Below are positions 32,250 through 41,108 of a stretch of DNA of 64,000 nucleotides, in pieces. Within the stretch, counting starts at the first letter, position 1. Each line of letters starts with the position of its first letter. The notes below the pieces were generated by a model. It searched no databases, was not told the origin of the DNA, and saw only the letters and a list, made by a program, of their open reading frames with translations. A program made the translations under genes and the position numbers. Location of the stretch: contig NZ_FNCW01000001.1 of the NCBI RefSeq assembly GCF_900099815.1, forward strand, positions 129,933 to 193,932, in the 5' to 3' direction. Source of the stretch: Psychroflexus sediminis. GTDB lineage: Bacteria > Bacteroidota > Bacteroidia > Flavobacteriales > Flavobacteriaceae.

Positions 32250-33155
32250 ATGAGACCTCACTATTTTTTATGTTCCTTCTTGTTTTTTTTGGCTACTTTT
32301 TTTGCTTCAGCTCAGTCTGATGACAACAAGTTGACCAAAAAGGATACAATCTGGACCACTGAAGGAACCTTCCAGTTTTTAATCAACCAGGCTGCTTTCA
32401 ACAGCGATTGGCAAGGGGGTGGGACGAGCAACTACTCGGTAAATGCTGTGGTCAATTATGACATCAGTTATAACAAAGGGAAATACACCTGGGACACCAA
32501 GCTTCTTGGAGATTACGGAATCAGTAAAACCAAAGACCAGGAATTCAATCGAAAAACCAGCGACCGTCTGGAAATCAATTCTACCGTTGGTCGTCAGATC
32601 AACCAGTCGAACTGGTATACCTCCGCCTTTGTAAATTTCAGAACTCAGTTTGATAACGGTTATACGTTTGGGGAAGATGCCGACGGCAATGAAAGCAGAA
32701 CACTCAGAACTCAGTTTATGTCTCCGGCCTTCACGCAGTTAGGTTTGGGGGCTTTGTGGAAAAAAAGTGAGGATATACGGGTGAATATTTCGCCTGTTAC
32801 GGGCCGTATCATCACAGCCAATAGCAGATTCACAACTGGACCAGACTACGTCGATGGAGACTTTTTCGGTTTGGATCAGGGGAAAACTATACGTACAGAA
32901 TTTGGGGCCTCTGTCAATGCCTTTGTGAAGTTCAAATTGATGGAAAACATCACGGTAGACAACATTTTGGGCTTGTATTCCAACTATCTGGAAGATCCTC
33001 AAAACGTCGATATCGACTATACCCTCAATTTGATTATGGATGTGAATAAGTACATTTCGGCCAATTTCATTTTTCAGGCCATTTATGATGACAATGCCGT
33101 ACAGGGCTTTCAAATACGAGAGAGCCTTGGCGTAGGATTCAATTATAATTTCTGA
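32250..33155 (+). CDS. DUF3078 outer-membrane-type protein
   Basis: 301 residues from the ATG at 32250, which gives a clear signal peptide (LFFLATFFASAQS). The mature part alternates amphipathic strands with many Tyr/Asn/Asp (FLINQAAFNSDWQGGGTSNYS, YTWDTKLLGDYGIS) and ends in an aromatic residue (FNYNF), as outer-membrane beta-barrels do. This matches DUF3078, common in Bacteroidota and without known function. It lies alone, downstream of the suf operon by 78 nt. Confidence 0.85.
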   Translation: MRPHYFLCSFLFFLATFFASAQSDDNKLTKKDTIWTTEGTFQFLINQAAFNSDWQGGGTSNYSVNAVVNYDISYNKGKYTWDTKLLGDYGISKTKDQEFNRKTSDRLEINSTVGRQINQSNWYTSAFVNFRTQFDNGYTFGEDADGNESRTLRTQFMSPAFTQLGLGALWKKSEDIRVNISPVTGRIITANSRFTTGPDYVDGDFFGLDQGKTIRTEFGASVNAFVKFKLMENITVDNILGLYSNYLEDPQNVDIDYTLNLIMDVNKYISANFIFQAIYDDNAVQGFQIRESLGVGFNYNF

Positions 33156-33161
33156 TTTTTT

Positions 33162-33318
33162 GGGCGCTTACCTGCTATCCGTTACAACCCGCTAGCGGTT
33201 TTTTTACAGTTGTAAGCTGTTGGAAGGCTTTTCCTTTGGTCAAGCTCACAACAAGCACAACTTTATAAAAAAAAACTGCTCGCGGGGTTTCCACTTCTAT
33301 AAGGAGCGCGGGGTTTTT
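33162..33318. other. Structured intergenic element, candidate repeat or ncRNA
   Basis: The 434-nt gap 33156-33589 holds a GC-richer block bounded by GCGCT (33164-33168) and AGCGC (33305-33309). Inside, TTACAAC (33182-33188) pairs with GTTGTAA (33209-33215) around CGCTAGCG and a T-run that may end the DUF3078 transcript. The internal phrases CTATCCGTTACAA and TTTCCACTTCTAT look like a dispersed Bacteroidota intergenic element I recall, but I cannot verify this here. The remaining 270 nt show nothing. Confidence 0.45.
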
Positions 33319-33589
33319 CACTAAATTCAATGACTTTTTCAAATCTTAAAGCTTTTTGAAATTACTTTTCTAATTTTTGCTGCTGCAAGCGCCTCACTTG
33401 CATCAAACCTATTCATTAATCAAACTTTAAATTCAAAGTTCATTTCCAAAATTAAAGGCTAGTCATGATCATACCTTTTCTTTTTGATGTTTCTAAATAG
33501 TAAATGAGACTTCCAAAAAAATCTCTCATGGCATGTAACAACTTAAGTTAATATTAGTCAATATGGTTATTATCTAAACCTTAATTATC

Positions 33590-34975
33590 ATGAAACACCT
33601 TTTTGTTTTACTTACCTTTTTAGGGAGTCTTTCGCTTTTTGCTCAGCCTAAATTAGATACACTGGCCTATCAGACGTTTCAAAACGAACGCTTTCCGATA
33701 GTCAACTTCGAGACCCTGGGCAAAGAGGTCGATAGCGCCTCGGTTATTCAGTACCTTAGTATGGAGGAGAAAATCCAGGCCTTAAGTACAGTATGGCATG
33801 AAGCTAAATTTAATTTTGCCAATTTTGATCTGATCCCCCATGTGCAATGGGATAGCCTGTATCGAGCTTATCTTCCCAAAGTCATAGCCACGGAGCATAT
33901 CATGGAAACTTATACTGTTTTGATGCAGTTCAATCAGCATTTAAGAGATGGTCACACGCGCATACTTCCGCCTTTATACCATTTCAAAAAGCAAAAATTA
34001 AACTTTGTTCCTATCCATTTTAAGCAGATAGAAGGCAAAACAGTGGTGTATAAGGTAAATTCCAAAGATCCAGTGTACTCTAATATCACAATAGGAATGG
34101 TTTTGGAACATATAGACGGTATGCCCGTGCAGGAGTACATTCACAAGCAGATCACTCCTACGCTTCATTTTTCTACTGCACAGGATAGTATTGGCAGAAT
34201 TTACCACCATGAATTGCTTAGGGGAGCCGAAAATACGGTCGTTGCTTTAGATTTTAAAACTCCTCGGGGAAAGTTGATCCGTGAAACCTTTACGCGGCAG
34301 CCTTATGACTGGAACGTCAGGAAATCTGTGGCTTTCAAAATTTTGCCCGGTAATGTAGGCCATTTAACGATCGACAGTTTTGCAAATGAGGATACGTTTA
34401 CCGAATTCAAAAAACACTTCCCGGATATTCTAAACACCAGTGCTTTAATTATTGATGTTCGACATAACGGAGGAGGTAACGGGCACTGGGGTCACGAGAT
34501 TATAGGCTATTTAACCAAAGATCCTTTTTATCCTTCCATGACTTTAATGAATACTTACCACCCTTCAGAACGCGCCTGGGGAGGTCAGGCTATTCAATCC
34601 AAAAAAACGATATACGACTGGAAACCTTACCATACAGAAACCTATAAAAAACCTGTGGTGGTCCTTATTAGTGAACTGACTTACTCTGCAGCTGAAGATT
34701 TCAGTTCTGCTTTTAAAATGGCTCAAAGGGGTGTTTTGATAGGGACAGCTACGGGAGGCAGCACAGGCCAGCCCCTTGGATATCATCTGCCGGGTGGCGG
34801 CGTTGGTTTTGTGTGTACGAAACGGGACGCCATGTACGACGGTACAGAATTCGTTGGCCTAGGTATACAGCCCGATGTTGAAGTAAAACTCACTTTAGAA
34901 GGCTTGCAAAATGGCAAAGACGAAGTGCTGGACGCTGCTTTGAAGTATGTAAAGCAACAGAAAAATAAAAGTTAG
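33590..34975 (+). CDS. Secreted S41 family peptidase
   Basis: 461 residues with a signal peptide (cleavage near SLFAQP). The C-terminal half is an S41 (tail-specific/C-terminal processing protease-like) domain: LIIDVRHNGGGN, LISELTYSAAEDF with the likely catalytic S366, IGTATGGSTGQP and FVGLGIQPDVEV. The N-terminal half (about 30-200) includes a PDZ-like region. This is the group often found as exported peptidases in Bacteroidota. It stands alone. Confidence 0.87.
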   Translation: MKHLFVLLTFLGSLSLFAQPKLDTLAYQTFQNERFPIVNFETLGKEVDSASVIQYLSMEEKIQALSTVWHEAKFNFANFDLIPHVQWDSLYRAYLPKVIATEHIMETYTVLMQFNQHLRDGHTRILPPLYHFKKQKLNFVPIHFKQIEGKTVVYKVNSKDPVYSNITIGMVLEHIDGMPVQEYIHKQITPTLHFSTAQDSIGRIYHHELLRGAENTVVALDFKTPRGKLIRETFTRQPYDWNVRKSVAFKILPGNVGHLTIDSFANEDTFTEFKKHFPDILNTSALIIDVRHNGGGNGHWGHEIIGYLTKDPFYPSMTLMNTYHPSERAWGGQAIQSKKTIYDWKPYHTETYKKPVVVLISELTYSAAEDFSSAFKMAQRGVLIGTATGGSTGQPLGYHLPGGGVGFVCTKRDAMYDGTEFVGLGIQPDVEVKLTLEGLQNGKDEVLDAALKYVKQQKNKS

Positions 34976-35030
34976 ACGCAGCTATGTTGGTCAAACACAC
35001 TTAGGGTAATAAGTCAAAATCTGTTAACTA

Positions 35031-35053
35031 CCCCGAACGGCATTGCCTCGGGA
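35031..35053. repeat. Short cccga...tcggg inverted repeat
   Basis: CCCGA (35032-35036) and TCGGG (35048-35052) frame an 11-nt loop in the gap between the convergent S41 and 79-residue genes. It resembles the palindromes at 2585 and 7267. Confidence 0.35.
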
Positions 35054-35122
35054 TAGATTTTTAATATGCATGAACCCGACGGTCAAGCCAGACTCGTGCC
35101 GTTACATAGATAGGTTTTAGCT

Positions 35123-35362
35123 TTAGCCGGAATACACCTGTCCGCGATGTGGTTTTAAGCGGTCTCTTAGGTCTTTCATCTGGTCTTCCTCCACGACGAG
35201 AAAAGCCAAACAATGAAATTCATTGAGGCATTCTACACCGGTAGGATGATTTTCCATAGCATTCATCTTCAGGAAATCTTTAAGATGGATTTCATGATGT
35301 TCAGCTGTTTTTTCGGCATGAGGACCTCGGAAGTCCCAGATTAATTTGAGTTGTCTGTTCAT
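35123..35362 (-). CDS. Small conserved hypothetical protein next to trehalose synthesis
   Basis: 79 residues. It opens LKLIWDFRGPHAEKTAEHHEIHLKDF, rich in histidines, and has a second half VECLNEFHCLAFLVVEED that looks like a small alpha-beta fold. I do not recognise a named family. It starts 7 nt after the otsAB-type gene stop on the same strand and is therefore its operon partner, which hints at a link to trehalose or stress, by context only. Confidence 0.7.
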   Translation of the reverse strand: MNRQLKLIWDFRGPHAEKTAEHHEIHLKDFLKMNAMENHPTGVECLNEFHCLAFLVVEEDQMKDLRDRLKPHRGQVYSG

Positions 35363-35369
35363 GAAATTT

Positions 35370-37577
35370 CTATTCAGCTATCGCTTTTAAAAAGGCTCTC
35401 ACCTCCTCAATTGTTTTTACATAGTACTTTGCTTTGGTTTTTCGAACGCCTACTTTTACGGTTTGAGAGCGCTCCGGCAGTTCTTCAAACATAAATTCAT
35501 CGGTCCAGTCATCGCCAAAGGCAAACACATGCTCTGATGGAAACTGATTGAGCAGACTGGAACAGGCTCTTCCTTTGTTCACTTTGCTGCTTTTGATTTC
35601 GATGACTTTATTGCCTTCCAGCAAGGTAAGGTCTGTATTGGATATAAAACTTGTGAGTACGGTTTTGATTTCAACCAGTCTTTTTTCAGCTAGTTCTACA
35701 TCGGTATTTCTATAATGCCAGGCCAGAGAGTATTTCTTTTTTTCCACCAAAGTCCCTGGTGTTCTGTCTACGAAGGTTTCTAAAATCGGTAGAATGTCTT
35801 CCATCCACTCTGTTTTTAAACGTTCCGTAGTTTTCCACTCTTCATTTTCAATTCTCATGGAAACCCCATGATCCGAGACCAGGGTATAGGGGGTATGCCC
35901 AAACCAGTTGTTGAGGGTTTCCTTATCCCGACCGCTGATGAGGACCAATTTAAGGCCTTGGATGGCGTGAAGTTTTTCTAAAATAGAGAATAATTCTTTG
36001 TCTGGCTTAGCATCCTGAGGATTGTTTGTAAAATTGACCAAAGTTCCATCGTAGTCCAGGAACATTATTTTTTTCTCATCGGATCTGAGTTTTTTAATAA
36101 AAATGGCTTTGATATTTTCATCAACTTTTTCAGCTTCAATGACATTATATACCTTGTGCACCTGGTCGAGGGAATTCATAAATTCGTTGGCCCATTTTTT
36201 TACACTATACCGGGAAACCCGATTTTGCAGGGCCTGCATTCTTTGTTTTTGTTCAGCTTTGGGCATTTCTAAAGCCTGCTTGATACTGTCTGCAATCTCC
36301 TCGAAATTGAAGGGATTGATGAGCAGAGCTTCATTCATTTCTATAGAAGCACCAGCCATTTCACTTAAAACCAATACCCCGTCTTTTCGAGTTCTCGTGG
36401 CTACATATTCTTTAGCCACCAGATTCATGCCATCCCTCACCGGCGTAATCAGTGCCACATCGGAAGAGGTGTAGAGGTCGATTAAATTTTCGAAGGGTAA
36501 AGCTCTGTAAAAGTACCAGATGGGTGTCCAGCTCACAGTGGAATATTCCCCGTTGATTCTTCCGACAAGCTCGTCGGTTTCCTGTTTCAGCTTTTGGTAT
36601 TGAGGAACCTGAGAACGCGAGGGGACGGCCAGCATAATCAGGCGGATTTTCTCTTGAAACTGGGGGTATTTTCTCAAGAAATATTCAAAGGCTTTAATAC
36701 GGTTGGGGATGCCTTTGGTATAATCCATCCGGTCGATAGAAAGTATCATTTTTATACCATCTTCATTTTGCAAATGCTGGTCCAGGCGTTTTTGGATTTC
36801 AGATTTGTCACCTTCATTCATCTGGTTGTGATCCAGGGCTGCATTTTCAAATTTTTCATAATCAATTCCCATAGGAAAGGAGTCCACCCTTATGATGCGA
36901 TTATCGTAAGTGATCTTGTTAAAACTAACATCTAAACTCAAAATTCGTTTGACTGAGCTTAAAAAATGCCTTTCATAATCATAAGTGTGAAAACCGATGA
37001 GATCTGCTCCAAGCATGCCTTCCAATAATTCCTTACGCTTGGGAAACGTTCTAAAAATCTCATAGGAAGGAAAGGGGATGTGGTTGAAGAAACCTATCGA
37101 AATATCAGGTCTCTTTGCTTTCACCATAGCAGGCACCAGCAGTAATTGATAGTCTTGTATCCAGACGTTATCACCTTCGTTCACCTGTTCCAATACCGTA
37201 TCGGCAAACTTTTGGTTCACGCTTTTGTAGACCTCCCAGGATTCCGGATTGTATTCTGTGTATTCTATAAAATAATGAAATAAGGGCCAAAGCGTTCGGT
37301 TGCTAAACCCATAGTAATAATGATCCAAGTCCCTTTGAGTAAGATTTACCGAAACACACTGCTCTTTGGTGACAGCTTTTGAGATTTTGGTCTCCAGTTC
37401 AGGGGTCAATTCTTCCTGTGTAATTCCGCTCCATCCAATCCAAATACCGTTGCTTTCTTTATGTACAGATTTAAGTCCAGTAGCAAGCCCTCCCACACTG
37501 GGTGTCACTTCTATTTGATCGTTTTCAATAATGACTTGAAGAGGTAATCTGTTGGAAACAATTATTGTTTTATTCAT
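35370..37577 (-). CDS. Bifunctional trehalose-6-phosphate synthase/phosphatase
   Basis: 735 residues in two domains. Residues 1-470 are a GT20 trehalose-6-phosphate synthase: IIVSNRLPLQV, VGGLATGL, IQDYQLLLVPAMV, IGFFNHIPFPSYEIFRT, SIDRMDYTKGI, and RDGMNLVAKEYVA. Residues 495-735 are an HAD phosphatase of the OtsB type, with nucleophile motif FLDYDGTLV, SGRD and FGDDWTDEFMFE. Together they turn UDP-glucose and glucose-6-phosphate into trehalose, an osmoprotectant. Fused enzymes are common in Bacteroidota. It is divergent from a GH15 gene. Confidence 0.95.
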   Translation of the reverse strand: MNKTIIVSNRLPLQVIIENDQIEVTPSVGGLATGLKSVHKESNGIWIGWSGITQEELTPELETKISKAVTKEQCVSVNLTQRDLDHYYYGFSNRTLWPLFHYFIEYTEYNPESWEVYKSVNQKFADTVLEQVNEGDNVWIQDYQLLLVPAMVKAKRPDISIGFFNHIPFPSYEIFRTFPKRKELLEGMLGADLIGFHTYDYERHFLSSVKRILSLDVSFNKITYDNRIIRVDSFPMGIDYEKFENAALDHNQMNEGDKSEIQKRLDQHLQNEDGIKMILSIDRMDYTKGIPNRIKAFEYFLRKYPQFQEKIRLIMLAVPSRSQVPQYQKLKQETDELVGRINGEYSTVSWTPIWYFYRALPFENLIDLYTSSDVALITPVRDGMNLVAKEYVATRTRKDGVLVLSEMAGASIEMNEALLINPFNFEEIADSIKQALEMPKAEQKQRMQALQNRVSRYSVKKWANEFMNSLDQVHKVYNVIEAEKVDENIKAIFIKKLRSDEKKIMFLDYDGTLVNFTNNPQDAKPDKELFSILEKLHAIQGLKLVLISGRDKETLNNWFGHTPYTLVSDHGVSMRIENEEWKTTERLKTEWMEDILPILETFVDRTPGTLVEKKKYSLAWHYRNTDVELAEKRLVEIKTVLTSFISNTDLTLLEGNKVIEIKSSKVNKGRACSSLLNQFPSEHVFAFGDDWTDEFMFEELPERSQTVKVGVRKTKAKYYVKTIEEVRAFLKAIAE

Positions 37578-37657
37578 AAGAAAGCTTTGTTTTACTCAGA
37601 TTATTTACTTTTATTTAATCAAAAATATGATTTTAATTTTCGAAATACTTCAAATTG

Positions 37658-39433
37658 ATGAATAATCTAAATTACGGAATTATAGGCAATTGCAGAACGG
37701 CAGCTTTAGTTTCAGATACCGGGTCGCTGGATTGGTGCTGTTTGCCTGAGTTCGATTCTGCTTCTGTTTTTGCAAAACTACTTGACGAAAAAAAAGGAGG
37801 GCAATTTGCTTTTCAGGTCGATGCGGCTTATACTGTCACTCAAACTTATGTTGAAAATACCTGTATTCTAAAAACCGAATTCAGATCTGAAAAAGCGAGT
37901 TTTGAAGTTCATGACTTCCTCCCCCGGTATCCCAAAAAAGATAAAACTTATCACGCTCCCCCCGAAGTCATCAGGTATCTGAAAGTGACCAAAGGCACTC
38001 CAAAGCTTAACATTGACTATAGTCCCAAACTTGAATATGCCTTAGGGAATACCGAAATTTACGTAAAAGATAATTTTATCGTTGCGCTCACCGAAGCCGA
38101 TGAATTTGACACTTTATTTTTATACACGTCACTTTCAAAAGAAGCAGTGGTGAATTCAGAAGAAATTGAACTCACTGAAGATGCATTCTTTTTAATGTCT
38201 TATAATGAAAAAATCGATTTGCCGGGCATGGAGTCGATAGGTCAGGATTATGAAAAGACACTGGCTTACTGGACCTACTGGAATGATAGTACGCAGCGTT
38301 TTGAAAATTATAATGACATGATCTCAAGAAGTGCCATGACGCTTAAGTTGTTGAGTTATGATAAAACAGGGGCTGTTCTTGCCGCTGCAACCACTTCTCT
38401 GCCAGAGACCATCGGTGAAGTCAGGAATTGGGATTATAGGTTCTGCTGGATACGAGATGCGTCTATGGTGGTGAGAGTGGTTTCGCAACTAGGGCATGCG
38501 AGAATGGCTAAGCGTTATCTTCAGTTTATCATTGATTTGATTCCCGATAAAAATGAGAAGCTTCAAATCATGTATGGCATTAATAAGGAAAAGCAGCTGA
38601 CCGAAAAAATATTGACGCATCTTTCTGGTTACAAGGATTCTGCACCTGTAAGAATCGGGAATGCCGCCTATGCTCAAAAACAGAATGATATTTATGGCAT
38701 TTTAGTGGATGTTATACATCAGGAGTTGATGAAATTCAAATCAGATACTGATAATAAAGAGGAATTATGGACGATTACCAAAGGTATTGCCTGGGTGGTT
38801 GGTAAGCATTGGCAGGAAGCAGATAAAGGGATTTGGGAGTTTAGGACGGAAGACCGCCACTTTACCTTTTCCAAAGTCCTGTGCTGGGTAGCGATTGACA
38901 GGGCCATAAAAATTTCAGAACTGTTTCATAAAACTTCCAAACTCGAAAGATGGAAAACCCTGGAACAAGCCATTCGACATGATATTCACGAAAATGCCTG
39001 GAATGAAGAAATGCAGGCCTTTACACAATCCTATGGCTCAACAGATATGGACGCTTCAGTGCTCCTGATGGAATCTTATGGATTTATAGAGGCCAAGCAT
39101 CCAAAGTTTATAAGTACAGTCAAAGCTGTTGGCAAACACCTCACCAATGACGGACTTCTATACCGGTATAAGAATAAAGATGATTTTGGTTTGCCAAGTT
39201 CATCATTTACCATTTGTACGTTTTGGTATATCAATAGTTTGATTAAAATAGGTGAAGTTAAAGAAGCAAAGCAACAATTTGAAAGGCTGATAAGTTACTC
39301 CAATCACTTAGGTTTGCTGAGTGAAGATATCGATTTTAAAACTAAGCGTTTACTGGGAAATTTTCCACAGGCTTATTCCCATCTGGCCTTAATTGAAACG
39401 GCTATCAATTTGTCTAAAGCAGAACAGATCTAG
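37658..39433 (+). CDS. Glycoside hydrolase family 15 protein
   Basis: 591 residues from the ATG at 37658 (a TTG one codon upstream is also possible). The N-terminal GIIGNCRTAALVSDTGSLDWCCLPEFDSASVFAKLL and the (alpha/alpha)6-barrel segments WDYRFCWIRDASMVV, IGNAAYAQKQNDIYG and EDIDFKTKRLLGNFPQAYSH are those of bacterial GH15 glucoamylase/trehalase proteins. No signal peptide, so cytoplasmic. Divergent from the trehalose synthase gene, so trehalose or trehalose-derived glucans are plausible substrates; glucoamylase activity is the alternative. Its stop overlaps that of the convergent T9SS gene within CTAG. Confidence 0.88.
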   Translation: MNNLNYGIIGNCRTAALVSDTGSLDWCCLPEFDSASVFAKLLDEKKGGQFAFQVDAAYTVTQTYVENTCILKTEFRSEKASFEVHDFLPRYPKKDKTYHAPPEVIRYLKVTKGTPKLNIDYSPKLEYALGNTEIYVKDNFIVALTEADEFDTLFLYTSLSKEAVVNSEEIELTEDAFFLMSYNEKIDLPGMESIGQDYEKTLAYWTYWNDSTQRFENYNDMISRSAMTLKLLSYDKTGAVLAAATTSLPETIGEVRNWDYRFCWIRDASMVVRVVSQLGHARMAKRYLQFIIDLIPDKNEKLQIMYGINKEKQLTEKILTHLSGYKDSAPVRIGNAAYAQKQNDIYGILVDVIHQELMKFKSDTDNKEELWTITKGIAWVVGKHWQEADKGIWEFRTEDRHFTFSKVLCWVAIDRAIKISELFHKTSKLERWKTLEQAIRHDIHENAWNEEMQAFTQSYGSTDMDASVLLMESYGFIEAKHPKFISTVKAVGKHLTNDGLLYRYKNKDDFGLPSSSFTICTFWYINSLIKIGEVKEAKQQFERLISYSNHLGLLSEDIDFKTKRLLGNFPQAYSHLALIETAINLSKAEQI

Positions 39434-40845
39434 TTGATAATAAGTTTTCTGGTAAATGAATTATTGATTCTAAGCATGTATAAACCCGCTTTAAAAGATT
39501 CGACATTAATTGTAAGATCACGCTTGTCTTTGAATTTTTTGGAATAGACTTTTTGTCCTAATAGGGTGTACAATTCTACGCTTTGGATGGATCGAGAGCT
39601 GTTCTTAATCTGCACATAAGAACTTGCCGGGTTAGGAAAAATGGAAAAATCTTCCTGAGTAAAATCAGAGGCGCTTAAAGTGCCGGATTTCCTAATCAGG
39701 AAAAATCCGCGTTCGATATCACTCACAAGGATATTTCCGCTTTCAAAAAACGGATAATTGCTCCAGGAACCACTGAAGCTTGTGCTATTATTTTCAGGAT
39801 GGGTGTCAAAAAAACCAATTTCTGAGAGGGATTGAGAAGCCACATTGGTCACATCTATAATTTTAATTCCAGCCGTGTAATTGGATAAATAGAACAGGTT
39901 ATTATTGAGGTAGCCATTGTGATCTATCGCAGAGGTTGGTCCAAAATATTCCTGGTGTTGAACTGGATTGTTCAGATCTTGTAAATCAAAAACAAGCGTC
40001 CTGGTATTCAATGCGAAATCGCGTTCATCCAGCTCATCCCCTAAGAAAAAATACCTTTGATTCTCGGTTAACCAGCCTTGGTGTGGATAACCGATATCGC
40101 TATAGGTCATCGTTGAAATCAAAACTGGACTTCCGGGGACGGTCACATCTACAATAACAGCCTCTTCTTCATTACATCCCAGAAAAATTTCTTTTCCGGT
40201 ATAGTCAGTGTCCGGACCATTATAGGTAACAACCTGAGCATCGTGAGTGTATAAACTCCCTGCATATCCTCCAGCTAAAACAGGGTTTAGGGGATTGCTT
40301 ATATCAATGATATGAGGCCCTCCTTCATAGGTTGATGTTCCCACGACATAAGCATAAGCTTTACCAGTGCTGATAACAATATTATGGGCATTTCCAAATC
40401 CATCATAATGGGCATCGCTATTAAAAGTAACCGGTGTATTAGTAGAATTACGAAGTCTCCTGAGGTCAAAAACCTGCATGCCGTGATTTGGAGCTTCCGA
40501 AACTATAAACGCATAATTATCGTATACTTTCATATCCCTCCACGGGCTAGACTGGGTGTGTGTAGGGAGTTTGCCAAGGTATACAGGAGCTGTTGGATCG
40601 GAAACATCTATAAAAGCCGTGCCGTTGTTTAAGCCCATCAATGCGTATTCTTTACCATCCTGTGGATCTGTCCAGCCCCAGGAATCATTTCCTGCAGTAG
40701 CCGAAAGAGCTTCCAGGCTAATCTGTGACATAAGGTCGTAACCATCACAGGGATATGCTCCTGCGAGGCCGTTTTCACAAGGCGTTTGAGAACATACCGT
40801 AATACTTAAAAAAAGCCCTAATGTACTGAAGTATAGTTTTTTCAA
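39430..40845 (-). CDS. Choice-of-anchor B family protein with T9SS type A domain
   Basis: 471 residues from a TTG at 40845, chosen because it gives the signal peptide MKKLYFSTLGLFLSITVCSQ. An in-frame TTG 18 nt upstream lies inside the -7 box TATATTTG and so is probably not transcribed. Residues 60-390 carry LVIVD-like repeats (FIDVSDPTAPVYLG, IDISNPLNPVLAG) that form a beta-propeller-like structure, as in the choice-of-anchor B family. The last 70 residues are a T9SS sorting domain (FSIFPNPASSYVQ ... GLYMLRINN). Secreted or surface-attached; partner unknown. Confidence 0.87.
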   Translation of the reverse strand: MKKLYFSTLGLFLSITVCSQTPCENGLAGAYPCDGYDLMSQISLEALSATAGNDSWGWTDPQDGKEYALMGLNNGTAFIDVSDPTAPVYLGKLPTHTQSSPWRDMKVYDNYAFIVSEAPNHGMQVFDLRRLRNSTNTPVTFNSDAHYDGFGNAHNIVISTGKAYAYVVGTSTYEGGPHIIDISNPLNPVLAGGYAGSLYTHDAQVVTYNGPDTDYTGKEIFLGCNEEEAVIVDVTVPGSPVLISTMTYSDIGYPHQGWLTENQRYFFLGDELDERDFALNTRTLVFDLQDLNNPVQHQEYFGPTSAIDHNGYLNNNLFYLSNYTAGIKIIDVTNVASQSLSEIGFFDTHPENNSTSFSGSWSNYPFFESGNILVSDIERGFFLIRKSGTLSASDFTQEDFSIFPNPASSYVQIKNSSRSIQSVELYTLLGQKVYSKKFKDKRDLTINVESFKAGLYMLRINNSFTRKLIIN

Positions 40846-40860
40846 AATTATTATTTGAGT

Positions 40861-40868
40861 CAAATATA
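40861..40868 (-). promoter_or_regulatory. Putative -7 box for the choice-of-anchor B gene
   Basis: The minus strand reads TATATTTG, a perfect TAnnTTTG. It overlaps the upstream alternative TTG codon and lies 16 nt before the chosen start. Confidence 0.5.
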
Positions 40869-41081
40869 AAGAAAAGATTTACTGACTTGGCAGTTTTAAG
40901 AATAGTCTATGGATATAAGTAAATGCTAAGCCTTCAAAAATACGGCGGCCTGCATTAATCCCTGTTAACGCTTATTTTTTAAGTTAAACACTAAATCGAA
41001 AAGAGGGTTGACTTAAAATTTTTAAAGTTTAGAAAACACCAGTCTTAGCATATGGTTTAGAACTTTACAAAACCTTTTGAG

Positions 41082-41089
41082 TAACTTTG
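41082..41089 (+). promoter_or_regulatory. Putative -7 box for thiL
   Basis: TAACTTTG matches TAnnTTTG and ends 19 nt before the thiL ATG. Confidence 0.5.
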
Positions 41090-41108
41090 CCATTCAAAAC
41101 AAAAAGAC

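Noticed and set aside
40846-40863. Upstream TTG start for the choice-of-anchor B gene
   Set aside because: The codon lies within the -7 promoter box, and the downstream TTG gives a better signal peptide.
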